A stretch of DNA of 64,000 nt, taken from NCBI GenBank assembly GCA_964609825.1, contig CAZSSH010000005.1, positions 386,248-450,247 of the forward strand, written 5' to 3'. The notes below the pieces were generated by a model. That model was not told the origin of the DNA. It saw nothing but the letters and a program-made list of their open reading frames with translations, and ran no database searches. This document shows positions 16,028 to 23,650 of this stretch, one piece after another (the first letter of the stretch is position 1; every line of letters begins with the position of its first letter). Source of the stretch: CAZSSH01 sp964609825 (lineage in GTDB: Bacteria; Verrucomicrobiota; Lentisphaeria; Victivallales; Victivallaceae). The position numbers were made by a program, and so were the translations under genes.

Positions 16028-17482
16028 ATGCCAATCTCAAAAACAAGTTATATGCATGACATGATCCGCTCGGAGTTGAGCGACATTGTCGGCAGCGAGT
16101 ACGTAAGTTGCCGCGACGCGGACAAATTCGGCCACTCGATCGATTACTACTGGATCCCGGAAATGTGGCACGACCGCGGCATGGAGACGCCCAAGCCGGA
16201 TTTCGTGGTGCACCCCGGCTCGGCGCTGGAGGTTTCGCGGGTGCTCAAGGTCGCCAATTTTTATCATATCCCGGTCGTCCCGTGGGGCGGCGGCTCCGGT
16301 TCGCAGGGGGGCGCGCTGCCGATTTACGGCGGCATCATCCTCGATATGAAGCGGATGAATCAATTTAAAGGCATTGACAAAGAGTCTTTGACCGTCTGCT
16401 GCCAGACCGGGATCAACGCCCGGCAGCTGGAGTGGCTGTGCAACAAGGAGGGGTACTCGACCATGCATTTGCCCGCCTCGATCGCCTGCGCCACCATCGG
16501 CGGCTTTTTGGCGCACCGCGGCACGGGGGTATTGTCCACCAAATACGGCAAAATTGAGGACATGGTTATGTCGCTTGAAGTCGTGACGCCGACCGGGGAA
16601 ATCATCCGCACCTTGCCGGTGCCGCGCCATGCCTCCGGGCCGGATTTGACCATGCTCTTTTTGGGGAGCGAGGGCACGCTTGGCGTCATTACCGAGGTCA
16701 CGCTCAAAGTCCACCCCGAGCCGGAAGCCCGGGAGTTCCGCGCTTATATCTTTAAGGACTTTCACACCGCCATGAGCGCCGGAGCCGAGCTGATGCGCAG
16801 CCGGTTGCAGCCGTGCGCCATCCGGTTGTACGACGAGGAGGAGACGATCCACCACGTCCGCCGGGTCTTTGGCATGGAGCTCGACCGGGGGGCATATCTG
16901 GTCTTTGGCTTCGACGGGTGCAAGGACATCGTCGATTGCCAGATGCGCTATGCCCGCAAGATCATGGAGGAAAAATTTGAGGGCAAAGACCTCGGCAGCA
17001 AGGGCGGCGAACTCTGGTGGCAAAACAAATACAAATTCTTTTACCCGCCTTATATGTTTCATCTGCCGCAGGCGTTCGGCACGTTGGACACGGTGGCGAC
17101 CTTTGCCAACATTGAGAACGTCTATCACGCCATGAAAAAAACGGTCCATGAAAATTTCCCGCAGGCGCGGTTTATCGGCCACTTTTCGCACTGGTACGAG
17201 TGGGGCTGCATGCTCTATGCGCGCTTTATCTTTGAAGGCAAAGACGTGCCCGCCGACCCGCATGAAGCGGTCGCACTCTACAACCGCGTCTGGGACATGG
17301 CCATCCGCGCCGCGATTGCCAACGGCGGCGTGATTAACGAGCACCACGGCGTCGGCCTCAAGCTCGGACGGTTGATGAAAGAACTCTACGGCCCGGCCAT
17401 GCCGGTCCTTGAAAACATCAAGCGCGAGCTCGACCCAAACAATATTATGAATCCGGGCAAACTGGGCTTTAAAGGGATTTGA
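16028..17482 (+). CDS. FAD-linked oxidase of the GlcD/D-lactate dehydrogenase family
   Basis: 484 residues. The PCMH-type FAD-binding domain is clear: VVPWGGGSGSQGGALPIYGG (about 84-103), then TGINARQLE, GFLAHRGTGVLSTKYGKIED and LGSEGTLGVITEVTLKVHPE. The C-terminal half has the FAD-oxidase C domain ending in NGGVINEHHGVGLKLGR and LDPNNIMNPGKLG. Such proteins oxidise 2-hydroxy acids (glycolate, D-lactate) or alkyl-glycerone phosphates and pass electrons to an Fe-S partner. The next gene, 2 bases downstream, encodes such a partner. Strong RBS TTGGAGGAAAT. In context it may oxidise an aldolase-derived C2/C3 product or the sugar acid itself. Confidence 0.8.
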   Translation: MPISKTSYMHDMIRSELSDIVGSEYVSCRDADKFGHSIDYYWIPEMWHDRGMETPKPDFVVHPGSALEVSRVLKVANFYHIPVVPWGGGSGSQGGALPIYGGIILDMKRMNQFKGIDKESLTVCCQTGINARQLEWLCNKEGYSTMHLPASIACATIGGFLAHRGTGVLSTKYGKIEDMVMSLEVVTPTGEIIRTLPVPRHASGPDLTMLFLGSEGTLGVITEVTLKVHPEPEAREFRAYIFKDFHTAMSAGAELMRSRLQPCAIRLYDEEETIHHVRRVFGMELDRGAYLVFGFDGCKDIVDCQMRYARKIMEEKFEGKDLGSKGGELWWQNKYKFFYPPYMFHLPQAFGTLDTVATFANIENVYHAMKKTVHENFPQARFIGHFSHWYEWGCMLYARFIFEGKDVPADPHEAVALYNRVWDMAIRAAIANGGVINEHHGVGLKLGRLMKELYGPAMPVLENIKRELDPNNIMNPGKLGFKGI

Positions 17483-17484
17483 TT

Positions 17485-18531
17485 ATGATGAACATCGATA
17501 AATTTTCCGACACGATTGTCAACTGCCGTTTTTGTTTTATGTGCCGGCACCTCTCCGGGATCGGCAATGTGACTTTTACCGAGGCCGACACGCCGCGCAT
17601 CCGGGCGGCATTGCTCTACGGTGTCACGCTTCACCCCGAGCAGCTTAAAAATCCGGACTTCATCGAAACCATGTACCGCTCGGATTTAAGCGCTGCCTGC
17701 ACCCGGCACTGTGTGAGTCACTATGAGGAGACGCGGCTGGTACTCGCCGCCCGGGCCGATATCGTCGCCGCCAAATGCGCCCCCGCGCCGGTGACCGATC
17801 TCGCCGTGGAGCTGTTCAAATCGGCCCAATGGCAGGCCAAGGGGAGCGGCAAGGTCGTCTGGTTTGAGGACCCCGTTTCCGCCGTGACTCCTTCCGTCGG
17901 GCAGGCGTTTGCCAAGCTGGCCAAGGCTGCCAAGGTCGAGTACCAAACCGTCACCGGCGGCTGCATCGGCAAGGCGCTGAGAGTTTTGGGGATGGTCAAG
18001 GAGGCAAAAAAGGTGGCCGGTGAGTTCGGCAAATTCGTCAATGCTCTGGGAGCCGATCTTTTGGTCGTGTCCAGTCCCGCCGCCTATGATGCCTTGGTCA
18101 ACGATTTTAAGGAGTACGGCGTCAAGCTTAACCTTAACGTCATGCATACTTCGGAGTTTATCCTCTCCCGCCGGCTCAAGTTCAAAAAACCGGTTGCCGA
18201 TGTCTATTATCTGGAGAGCGATTTTTTGCGCAATTATAATTTGGATTACCCGTATCCCCGTCAGCTTTTAGACGCGCTCAACGTCAAGGTCAAACCTTTC
18301 GGCACCAACGACGAGGAGTCCTACTCCTGCGGCGAGGGGGCGGCGGTGCTCCACCGTCTTTATCCCAAATTGACGGAGAAGCTTGCCAAATACGTCGAGG
18401 CCAGGGCGGACAATCCCAAGGAAGATTTGATCGTAGTCGCTTCGCCCTATACCAAGGCCGAGCTTGGCAAACATACCATGCTTAACGTCAAAACGCTGGA
18501 AGAGCTCGCGGCTCAGGCATTGACCAAATAA
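17485..18531 (+). CDS. Fe-S electron-transfer partner (GlcF/heterodisulfide-reductase-like, divergent)
   Basis: 348 residues from the ATG at 17485; the ATG at 17488 is equally possible. Cys14, Cys17 and Cys20 (CRFCFMC) plus Cys72 and Cys76 (CTRHC) look like one 4Fe-4S centre with part of a second. The remaining 270 residues follow the GlcF/HdrD layout (KVVWFEDPVSAVTPS, TGGCIGKALRVLGM, LLVVSSPAAYDAL), but the usual CCG cysteine pairs are reduced to GGCIG and SYSCGEGAAV. It probably accepts electrons from the flavoprotein encoded just before it and passes them to the membrane quinone pool or another carrier. The loss of CCG residues makes its redox chemistry uncertain. Confidence 0.65.
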   Translation: MMNIDKFSDTIVNCRFCFMCRHLSGIGNVTFTEADTPRIRAALLYGVTLHPEQLKNPDFIETMYRSDLSAACTRHCVSHYEETRLVLAARADIVAAKCAPAPVTDLAVELFKSAQWQAKGSGKVVWFEDPVSAVTPSVGQAFAKLAKAAKVEYQTVTGGCIGKALRVLGMVKEAKKVAGEFGKFVNALGADLLVVSSPAAYDALVNDFKEYGVKLNLNVMHTSEFILSRRLKFKKPVADVYYLESDFLRNYNLDYPYPRQLLDALNVKVKPFGTNDEESYSCGEGAAVLHRLYPKLTEKLAKYVEARADNPKEDLIVVASPYTKAELGKHTMLNVKTLEELAAQALTK

Positions 18532-18543
18532 GGATCAAAATTT

Positions 18544-19374
18544 ATGGCTCTGGTTACCTTCAATGAGTTGCTGCCGGAGGCCCGCCGCCAAAAACGGGCT
18601 GTCGGAGCGTTTAACATTGCCAATTACGAGACCGCGCTGGCGGTCATCAAGGCGGCGGAAGCCGAAAAAGAGCCGGTGATCATCCAGCTCTACATGCGAT
18701 TGTTTCAATCGGACAAGGCTGCCGACTTGGCGGGAACGCTGATCCGGCTTGCCCGCCGGGCCGATCAGCCGGTGGCGCTGCATCTCGACCACGGCGAAAA
18801 CATCGGCCAGGTGGTGACCGCGCTCCGGGCCGGGTACACCTCGGTGATGCTGGACGGCTCGCGCCTGGCGTTTGACCAAAATGTCGAAATTACCAAACAG
18901 GCGGTCGAGCTCGCGCACCGGGTCAATGTTTCGGTGGAGGGCGAAATCGGCCATGTGGCGCAGGGCGACGAGAGTGCGCTTACCTTGGTGGACGAGGCCG
19001 CCGCCTTTGTCGCTGCGACGCAAGTCGATGCTCTGGCTGTCTCCATCGGCACCGCCCACGGTTATTACCAGTCGGCGCCCAAACTCGATATCGAGCGCTG
19101 CCGGGCCATTGCCGAAGCGCTGCCGGAGACCCCCTTGGTACTTCACGGCGGCTCCGGGACGCCGCTGGCGGATGTGCGCCGGGCGATCGAGTGCGGCATC
19201 GCCAAGGTCAATATCGCGACCGAGTTTATGGACACTTATTTACAAAGCACTCGCCGGGAGCTTGATAAACTCAACGGCAAATTTATGCCGGTGGATAAGT
19301 TTTACGACCCCGTGGTCGAGGATTGCGCCAGACATGCCGCGCGGTTGATCCGTTTTTTTGCAGGCAAAGACTGA
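18544..19374 (+). CDS. Class II (zinc) ketose-bisphosphate aldolase
   Basis: 276 residues, the size of GatY/KbaY/IolJ-type aldolases. Motifs: HLDHG (catalytic Asp82, zinc His83), VEGEIG (Glu134), SIGTAHGYY (His172) and LVLHGGSGTP (His201), with KVNIATE binding the phosphate. It cleaves a ketose (bis)phosphate to dihydroxyacetone phosphate and an aldehyde. As the last gene of the operon it would follow the PfkB and FGGY kinases; with IolB present, an IolJ role (6-phospho-5-dehydro-2-deoxygluconate giving DHAP and malonic semialdehyde) is attractive but unproven. RBS AAGGA lies before the ATG. Confidence 0.85.
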   Translation: MALVTFNELLPEARRQKRAVGAFNIANYETALAVIKAAEAEKEPVIIQLYMRLFQSDKAADLAGTLIRLARRADQPVALHLDHGENIGQVVTALRAGYTSVMLDGSRLAFDQNVEITKQAVELAHRVNVSVEGEIGHVAQGDESALTLVDEAAAFVAATQVDALAVSIGTAHGYYQSAPKLDIERCRAIAEALPETPLVLHGGSGTPLADVRRAIECGIAKVNIATEFMDTYLQSTRRELDKLNGKFMPVDKFYDPVVEDCARHAARLIRFFAGKD

Positions 19375-19402
19375 CGCTCGCGACTGCCCCGGCTGCTTGG
19401 AT

Positions 19403-20755
19403 TTACAGCATGATCGAGCCGCCGGCGGCGAGACGTTTTCTGACCTCGGCGGTGTCAACTTGCGACACCTTGACCGCGTGGTCCAAGGCGCAAGTTGCCG
19501 CAATCCCGGCCGCTTCGCCGCATTGATTTAAGTTGACCATCACCCGGACGGCGCCAAAGGCCGACTCGTCGGCGTCGATCATCCGCCCGGCGGCGATAAA
19601 GTTGACGGCATGACGGGGGATCAACGACCCGAGCGGGATTTGGTAATAAGGCAAAAATTGACCCTCGGGAAGCCAGCGGCGCTTGGCGATCAATTGGTTG
19701 GCGGCAAAAATCGTCTCCTCGCCGTTTAAGCGGCGAAACATAATTTGGTCGCTGTCGGGGCTGTGGATGTCCACCGGGTAAGTCCCGTTGGCAATCGCGT
19801 CGGGGCAGGGGGCGCCGCTCAACAATGTTTCACCGACAAGCGGCGTCAGGGATGAAATATGAAGTCCGTCTCGGATGCCGATCATGGCCGGGAGCGACAG
19901 CAAGCCGAGTTGGCGGTCGGGGTACGCGGCGCGCAATACGCGGTCAAGAGCCCCGACCTGAATCCGGCTCTCCAGCTCGGCGCGGGTAATCGAGCAAGTG
20001 TCCAAGGTGCCGCCGTTTAAAATCCGCGTCCCCGCGAGCATATAAGCACTTGTCCCCGGGATATCCATCCCCCAGTAATAACCGCAGGGGAGCTCGGGCT
20101 CGGCGGCGCGGTTGGCCTCGACGAGCTTTTTGAGATCAATGTTGTTGGGCCAGTCCTGAAATACCGCGCAACTGGTGGCGGGTTGCTCTCGCTGGTGGCG
20201 GTACATTTCACTTTTGGCGGCGCGGCAGACAAAGCCGTCGCCGGTGGCGTCGATAAAATACCTGGCGCGGACGGCGAAGCGTTCGCCGCGACCTTGCAAG
20301 ACCGCATAATCAATTTCGCCCGGCCCTTTCATCACCACACCGGAAAACGCGGTGTGCAAATAGACACTGATGTTCTTTTCCGCCGCGACCATCCGGTCCA
20401 AGACCAAAGTAAGCTGCTCCGGGTTGAAACGCACGCCGTGTTCGGCTTGTTTGGGGTCGCGGAAATTGCTGACGGCATTGGCTTGGTCAAGCCGGATACA
20501 GGCCTCCTGGGTCAACCCGGCGATGATTTGCTGTTGTTTCGCGGTGTCAAAAAAGGTGTGCCACATCCCGACCAAGCCGAGCGTCGCTACGCCGCCGAAG
20601 CGCCCGCTTTGCTCAATTAACACCACTCTCGCGCCCGAGCGGGCCGCCCGGATGGCCGCAAAGACGCCGGTGCAGCTGCCGCCAATCACGCAAATATCGG
20701 TTTCGGCAAAGACCGGGACGCTCTCGGCGGGCAATGACAACATTTGATTTTTCAT
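19403..20755 (-). CDS. FAD-dependent oxidoreductase (FAD_oxidored family)
   Basis: 450 residues. The dinucleotide-binding motif is VIGGSCTGVFAAIRAARSG (about 23-41) followed by VVLIEQSGRFGGVAT. Further family signatures are YFIDATGDGFVC, the near-C-terminal NFIAAGRMIDADESAFGA and VMVNLNQCGEAAGIAA. This family is common in polysaccharide-degrading PVC bacteria and Bacteroidetes; most members lack a known substrate. No signal peptide. It is tail-to-tail with the aldolase (28 bases) and diverges from a PocR-AraC regulator, which probably controls it. RBS AGAGGA. Confidence 0.75.
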   Translation of the reverse strand: MKNQMLSLPAESVPVFAETDICVIGGSCTGVFAAIRAARSGARVVLIEQSGRFGGVATLGLVGMWHTFFDTAKQQQIIAGLTQEACIRLDQANAVSNFRDPKQAEHGVRFNPEQLTLVLDRMVAAEKNISVYLHTAFSGVVMKGPGEIDYAVLQGRGERFAVRARYFIDATGDGFVCRAAKSEMYRHQREQPATSCAVFQDWPNNIDLKKLVEANRAAEPELPCGYYWGMDIPGTSAYMLAGTRILNGGTLDTCSITRAELESRIQVGALDRVLRAAYPDRQLGLLSLPAMIGIRDGLHISSLTPLVGETLLSGAPCPDAIANGTYPVDIHSPDSDQIMFRRLNGEETIFAANQLIAKRRWLPEGQFLPYYQIPLGSLIPRHAVNFIAAGRMIDADESAFGAVRVMVNLNQCGEAAGIAATCALDHAVKVSQVDTAEVRKRLAAGGSIML

Positions 20756-20828
20756 AGTTTGTCCTCTTTCCTTGATTGATTTTGATTTAATATAAAATGA
20801 TTGCCGCCAAAAATCTTTGCAAATGATG

Positions 20829-20856
20829 TTGTTTTTTTGGCTTATTATGCTATATT
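20829..20856 (+). promoter_or_regulatory. Promoter of the PocR-AraC regulator
   Basis: TTGTTT (20829-20834) and TATATT (20851-20856), 16-base spacer, ending 25 bases before the ATG at 20882. Confidence 0.35.
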
Positions 20857-20881
20857 GAAAATAATAAGTATAAGGATCGAT

Positions 20882-21709
20882 ATGGCGGAGTTGGAAAACG
20901 TACTGGACGCTTTTACCAAGTTGACCGGGTTGCCGGTGATTTGGAAGAGCGTGCGCAACAAGGGTTCGGAGTGCGGCTTAAATTTGTCGCACACCTTGCA
21001 CTGCAATGCGTTTTGCCAAAAAGTCAAATCGACCAGGGCGGGGCTGCGGGCGTGCTCCCAAAACGACACCGTTTTGCTCCCCGCTTATTTTGAGGAGCAC
21101 CGCACTCCGGAAATTTGCCGTTGCCACGCTGGAGGGATGGAGATCGTCGTTCCGATTTTTCGCGGAAACGAGTGCGCCGAGCTGCTGTTTGCCGGCCCCT
21201 TCCGGTTGCCGGGGCAAGCCGCGCCCAAAAATGCGCAGTGGAAGCGTTTGTTTGAGGAAATGCCGGAGCTGGACCGCGAAAAGGCGCTGGAGTATCTGGA
21301 CTTTTTGGCCGCGATGCTGCCTCCGCTCTCGGAGTACAAAGACCGCGTCTGGCTCGCCAAAGCGGCGGGAAACATCCGCGATCCGCGCATCCGTCAAGCC
21401 GTCCAAGAGCTCAATATGCACCCGGAGCGAAAAATCGAAATCGAGCCCCTGGCCAAGGCCGCATTTTTGAGCGAGTCGCGGTTTATGCACTTATTTCGCC
21501 GCGAGACCGGGAGCTCGGTTTCGGAGTATGTCTCCAATCTCCGCATGGACAATGCCAAAAAACTCTTGACCGAGACCGAGCTGCCGCTCTCGGAAATCAT
21601 GGCGCGCTGCGGTTACGCCGATCAAAGCCGCTTTTGCCGCAAATTTCGCGAACATGCCGGGATGCCCCCCGGGCGCTACCGCAATCGTTACCGTCAGCTT
21701 GCTTTCTGA
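20882..21709 (+). CDS. AraC-family regulator with PocR-type sensor domain
   Basis: 275 residues from the ATG at 20882 (AAGGA 7 bases upstream); earlier in-frame starts would run through the promoter. Residues 1-150 resemble the PocR ligand-binding domain, with cysteines in HCNAFCQKV, LRACSQND and ICRCHAGGMEIVVPIFRGNE, then LLFAGPFRLPG. The C-terminal AraC DNA-binding part reads LAKAAFLSESRFMHLFRRET and LSEIMARCGYADQSRFCRKF. PocR in Salmonella senses propanediol; relatives sense small hydrocarbon derivatives. It diverges from the FAD oxidoreductase, its likely target. Confidence 0.8.
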   Translation: MAELENVLDAFTKLTGLPVIWKSVRNKGSECGLNLSHTLHCNAFCQKVKSTRAGLRACSQNDTVLLPAYFEEHRTPEICRCHAGGMEIVVPIFRGNECAELLFAGPFRLPGQAAPKNAQWKRLFEEMPELDREKALEYLDFLAAMLPPLSEYKDRVWLAKAAGNIRDPRIRQAVQELNMHPERKIEIEPLAKAAFLSESRFMHLFRRETGSSVSEYVSNLRMDNAKKLLTETELPLSEIMARCGYADQSRFCRKFREHAGMPPGRYRNRYRQLAF

Positions 21710-21797
21710 TATTTTTCCCAAAAATCACTTGCAAATATAACATTTGGGTGCGACAGTAATAACAGAGCATAATACAAAAGCAATACGGAGATTTTCT

Positions 21798-22270
21798 ATG
21801 ACCAGAGACAGAGTTATCACGCTCCTGGCGATTGCTATTTTCGGGTTGTTTGTCGGTTTTTATTTATTGCAATTTTTAACCTTTCGCTTTATCGCCACAT
21901 CGGACAGACGAGGGAATTTGGTTTGTAGAGGAAATTTATACGATATATGTACTGCGCTAAAACAATATGAAGATCGATATGGTGGACCTCCCGATCAGTT
22001 GACTCGATTAGTGGATCATGGTCTTTTGCAGCCCTCCCAATTAAAATGTCCCCTTTATCATAGAAAAAAATTCTTGGAATCAACTTTCTCTATGATCGAT
22101 CAACTGAATGTGACTACATTTATGATTATAATAATGCACGGACTTCTGAGCTTATAATTGATGCCAACAGTGACAAAATTATTTGTCAGGATTATGATTA
22201 TAACCACAAAAATACTAAAATCGACCATATTAATATATTATACAAAAATCAAAAGGTCGAGAGTCGTTAA
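21798..22270 (+). pseudogene. Membrane-anchored pseudopilin-like protein broken (or frameshifted) at an A7 run
   Basis: From the ATG at 21798 the frame encodes a TM helix (TLLAIAIFGLFVGFYLLQFL) and a domain like the post-helix part of type II secretion pseudopilins (LVCRGNLYDICTALKQYEDR, then PPDQLTRLVDHGLL and LKCP). After codon AGA-AAA-AAA at about 22063-22070 the original frame runs into implausible sequence and stops at 22157. The -1 frame continues convincingly (ILGINFLYDRSTECDYIYDY and onwards) to a TAA at 22268-22270. Either one A was lost from an A8 run (mutation or sequencing error), or A-AAA-AAA is a slippery site for programmed -1 frameshifting. If restored, the product is about 157 residues. 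Confidence 0.6.
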
Positions 22271-22279
22271 TCGTGTGGC

Positions 22280-22316
22280 TGCGCGTACTTCTGAAAACTG
22301 AATAACTTACATCGGT
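22280..22316 (+). repeat. Inter-ORF repeat, copy 1
   Basis: 37 bases beginning TGCGCGT and ending CATCGGT, lying 9 bases after the stop of the pseudopilin-like ORF. Shares TGCGCGT-CT-TGAAAA-ATAA-CATCGGT blocks with copies at 22476 and 23049. Confidence 0.65.
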
Positions 22317-22475
22317 TACGCAGTGCCGGAATTTTCCGAAAATAATATTGTGGCTTGTAATATTAAAGATATAAAAGAAGAGACAGCAGATTCGCCTTCC
22401 GGTCCGTGGTTTTACATTTTTGAAGAAGTTGGAGACACTTATTATTTACAATGCATTGGACGACCACGGGCCTAA
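22302..22475 (+). pseudogene. Orphan ORF fragment without a good start
   Basis: An open stretch of 57 codons, starting right after a stop at 22299-22301 and overlapping repeat copy 1, ends at TAA 22473-22475. It reads like true protein (VACNIKDIKEETADSPSGP, then WFYIFEEVGDTYYLQCIGRP). The only usable start is a GTG at 22323 and there is no RBS, so it is probably the C-terminal remnant of a deleted gene. No family recognised. Repeat copy 2 begins at the base after its stop codon. Confidence 0.4.
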
Positions 22476-22513
22476 TGCGCGTCCTCCCTGAAAATCAGAT
22501 AATTTGCATCGGT
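22476..22513 (+). repeat. Inter-ORF repeat, copy 2
   Basis: 38 bases from TGCGCGT to CATCGGT. Similarity to copy 3 continues for roughly 25 further bases (TTATATT-ACAA-AAAGG) up to the RBS of the next ORF. Contains a small palindrome, CTGA-AAA-TCAG. Confidence 0.65.
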
Positions 22514-22532
22514 GTAAAAGGAATGTTATATT
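22504..22532 (+). promoter_or_regulatory. Promoter overlapping repeat copy 2
   Basis: TTGCAT (22504-22509) and TATATT (22527-22532), spacer 17, ending 24 bases before the ATG at 22557. The -35 lies inside the repeat. The equivalent position after copy 3 keeps TATATT (23099-23104) but has a poorer -35. Confidence 0.4.
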
Positions 22533-22556
22533 GACAAGGGAAAAGGTGGTTTCGTG

Positions 22557-23027
22557 ATGAACCCGACAAGGCAAGGAAGTTTAAATACAATGGAAAAGCG
22601 TACTTTTGACAAAATTATATTTTTTCCGTTGTTTTGCATTGAACTGGCGATTGTGATATTGGGGATTGCCGGTGTTTTTTCCTGTAATATCGGATTTGCC
22701 ATCTCGAGTTTTATATTATATAACATTCTTTTGTTTCCAACTTTATTGGCGGCATTCCTTTTAAGTTTTTTTTATAACAGGTTGAATTTTAAATTATTCA
22801 TCACGGTTTCAATATTACAGCTGTACCCATTTATTTTATTATTTTTAACCAAATATTTTGAAAATGATGACTTGTGGGGTAATGTAGTATGGGCGACTTA
22901 TTTGTTGACCAGCATTGTTCAGTTGGCAATCATTTTCAGAGTTAAAAAATTTAATATTTTTGCCAGTGCAGTTATTTTATTATTGAATTTTGCGCAGTGT
23001 GTATTTTTTCTGATGATGCCATCGTAA
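22557..23027 (+). CDS. Small four-helix membrane protein, unknown
   Basis: 156 residues from the ATG at 22557 (AAGGTGG 7 bases upstream; the ATG at 22590 with AAGGAAG is a second candidate and would give 145). Four hydrophobic segments are visible: about 23-43 (PLFCIELAIVILGIAGVF), 52-72 (SSFILYNILLFPTLLAAFLL), 80-98 (FITVSILQLYPFILLFL) and a pair near 112-152. Low GC, many Ile/Phe/Leu. No family recognised. It sits between repeat copies 2 and 3 like a cassette. Confidence 0.6.
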   Translation: MNPTRQGSLNTMEKRTFDKIIFFPLFCIELAIVILGIAGVFSCNIGFAISSFILYNILLFPTLLAAFLLSFFYNRLNFKLFITVSILQLYPFILLFLTKYFENDDLWGNVVWATYLLTSIVQLAIIFRVKKFNIFASAVILLLNFAQCVFFLMMPS

Positions 23028-23048
23028 TTATTTTGCTCAAATGATACG

Positions 23049-23085
23049 TGCGCGTCCTCTCGAAAACCAAACAATAGGCATTGGT
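23049..23085 (+). repeat. Inter-ORF repeat, copy 3
   Basis: 37 bases from TGCGCGT to CATTGGT, 21 bases after the stop of the four-helix protein and 42 bases before the next ATG (43 bases separate copy 2 from its downstream ATG). Confidence 0.65.
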
Positions 23086-23127
23086 ATTGAATGACATTTA
23101 TATTAACAATGCAAAGGCATATTTTAT

Positions 23128-23391
23128 ATGGAAAAATGGTACAAAATATTAAAGATTAATGAGTTAAAATATGCTTTGTGGTTGACAATTGCTCCTCCCG
23201 TCATCATTTTTTGTATTTATTTTTTCCCGGATTTTAAAGATTTTCTGGAATTTTTTATCGGAACGGGTGGAAAAATTCCATTACTCGTTGTAATTTTTGT
23301 TTTGTTGGTAATGCAAATCACCGGATTGTTTTTATGGTTAAAAATGATCGGTTATTATCTCTTTCGTAAATTGAACTCAAAAAACAAATGA
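23128..23391 (+). CDS. Small two-helix membrane protein, unknown
   Basis: 87 residues. Two hydrophobic helices (about 18-33, WLTIAPPVIIFCIYFF, and 50-75, PLLVVIFVLLVMQITGLFLW) are joined by a short loop, and the tail is basic (RKLNSKNK), giving cytoplasmic ends. AAAGG lies upstream but spacing to the ATG is long. AT-rich like its neighbour. No family recognised; it could be a toxin-sized or accessory membrane peptide, but nothing in the sequence proves that. Confidence 0.5.
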   Translation: MEKWYKILKINELKYALWLTIAPPVIIFCIYFFPDFKDFLEFFIGTGGKIPLLVVIFVLLVMQITGLFLWLKMIGYYLFRKLNSKNK

Positions 23392-23432
23392 TTAATGTCA
23401 ATATGACAAAAAATCAGGATGGAGGTATCTGA

Positions 23433-23640
23433 TGGCTGAAACGGGATTCCGGTTTATCGTTCCGGTGATGACGGCTTGCTGACCACCTCCACGCTCAGGC
23501 GGGCGAGCTCGACGAGCAGTTTCCGCCGCCCGATCCCGATAACCGCAAGCCCTCGTCGAGACGGCGGATTCAAAAGCGAATACAAAACGCGCATATTGGC
23601 GGGATTGCCATTGATTATCAAAAAATATATCATAAATTAC
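23433..23640 (+). other. GC-rich remnant, possibly from an IS3-type transposase gene
   Basis: This patch is abruptly GC-rich inside an AT-rich island. A start with a good RBS (GGAGG, ATG at 23433) gives only 16 codons. Another frame (23476 onward) contains RRDGGFKSEYKTRILAG, which resembles the RRRFTAEYKLRIL segment near the start of some IS3-family OrfA proteins, then runs into AT-rich non-protein sequence. No terminal inverted repeats or second ORF were found. The remainder of 23392-23727 holds only the mannosidase promoter. Confidence 0.25.
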
Positions 23641-23650
23641 AACGCGGTCA

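Noticed and set aside
16037..17347. 436-codon minus-strand frame opposite the GlcD-like gene
   Set aside because: Opposite strand carries complete FAD-binding motifs and operon context.
11404..19374. Sulfoglycolysis operon, suggested by the YihV-like kinase
   Set aside because: There is no YihS, YihT or YihU-type partner and no sulfonate transporter; the aldolase is class II, and IolB points elsewhere.
22291..22306. CTGAAAACTGAATAAC resembles boxA-like text found near rRNA genes of Firmicutes
   Set aside because: No rRNA gene is nearby, and the other two copies of the repeat do not preserve the match.
22280..23085. Interpretation of the three repeats as integron attC sites
   Set aside because: The GTTRRRY/RYYYAAC core and the paired inverted arms are not present in all copies, and no integrase gene is visible. 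Kept only as a cassette-like array.
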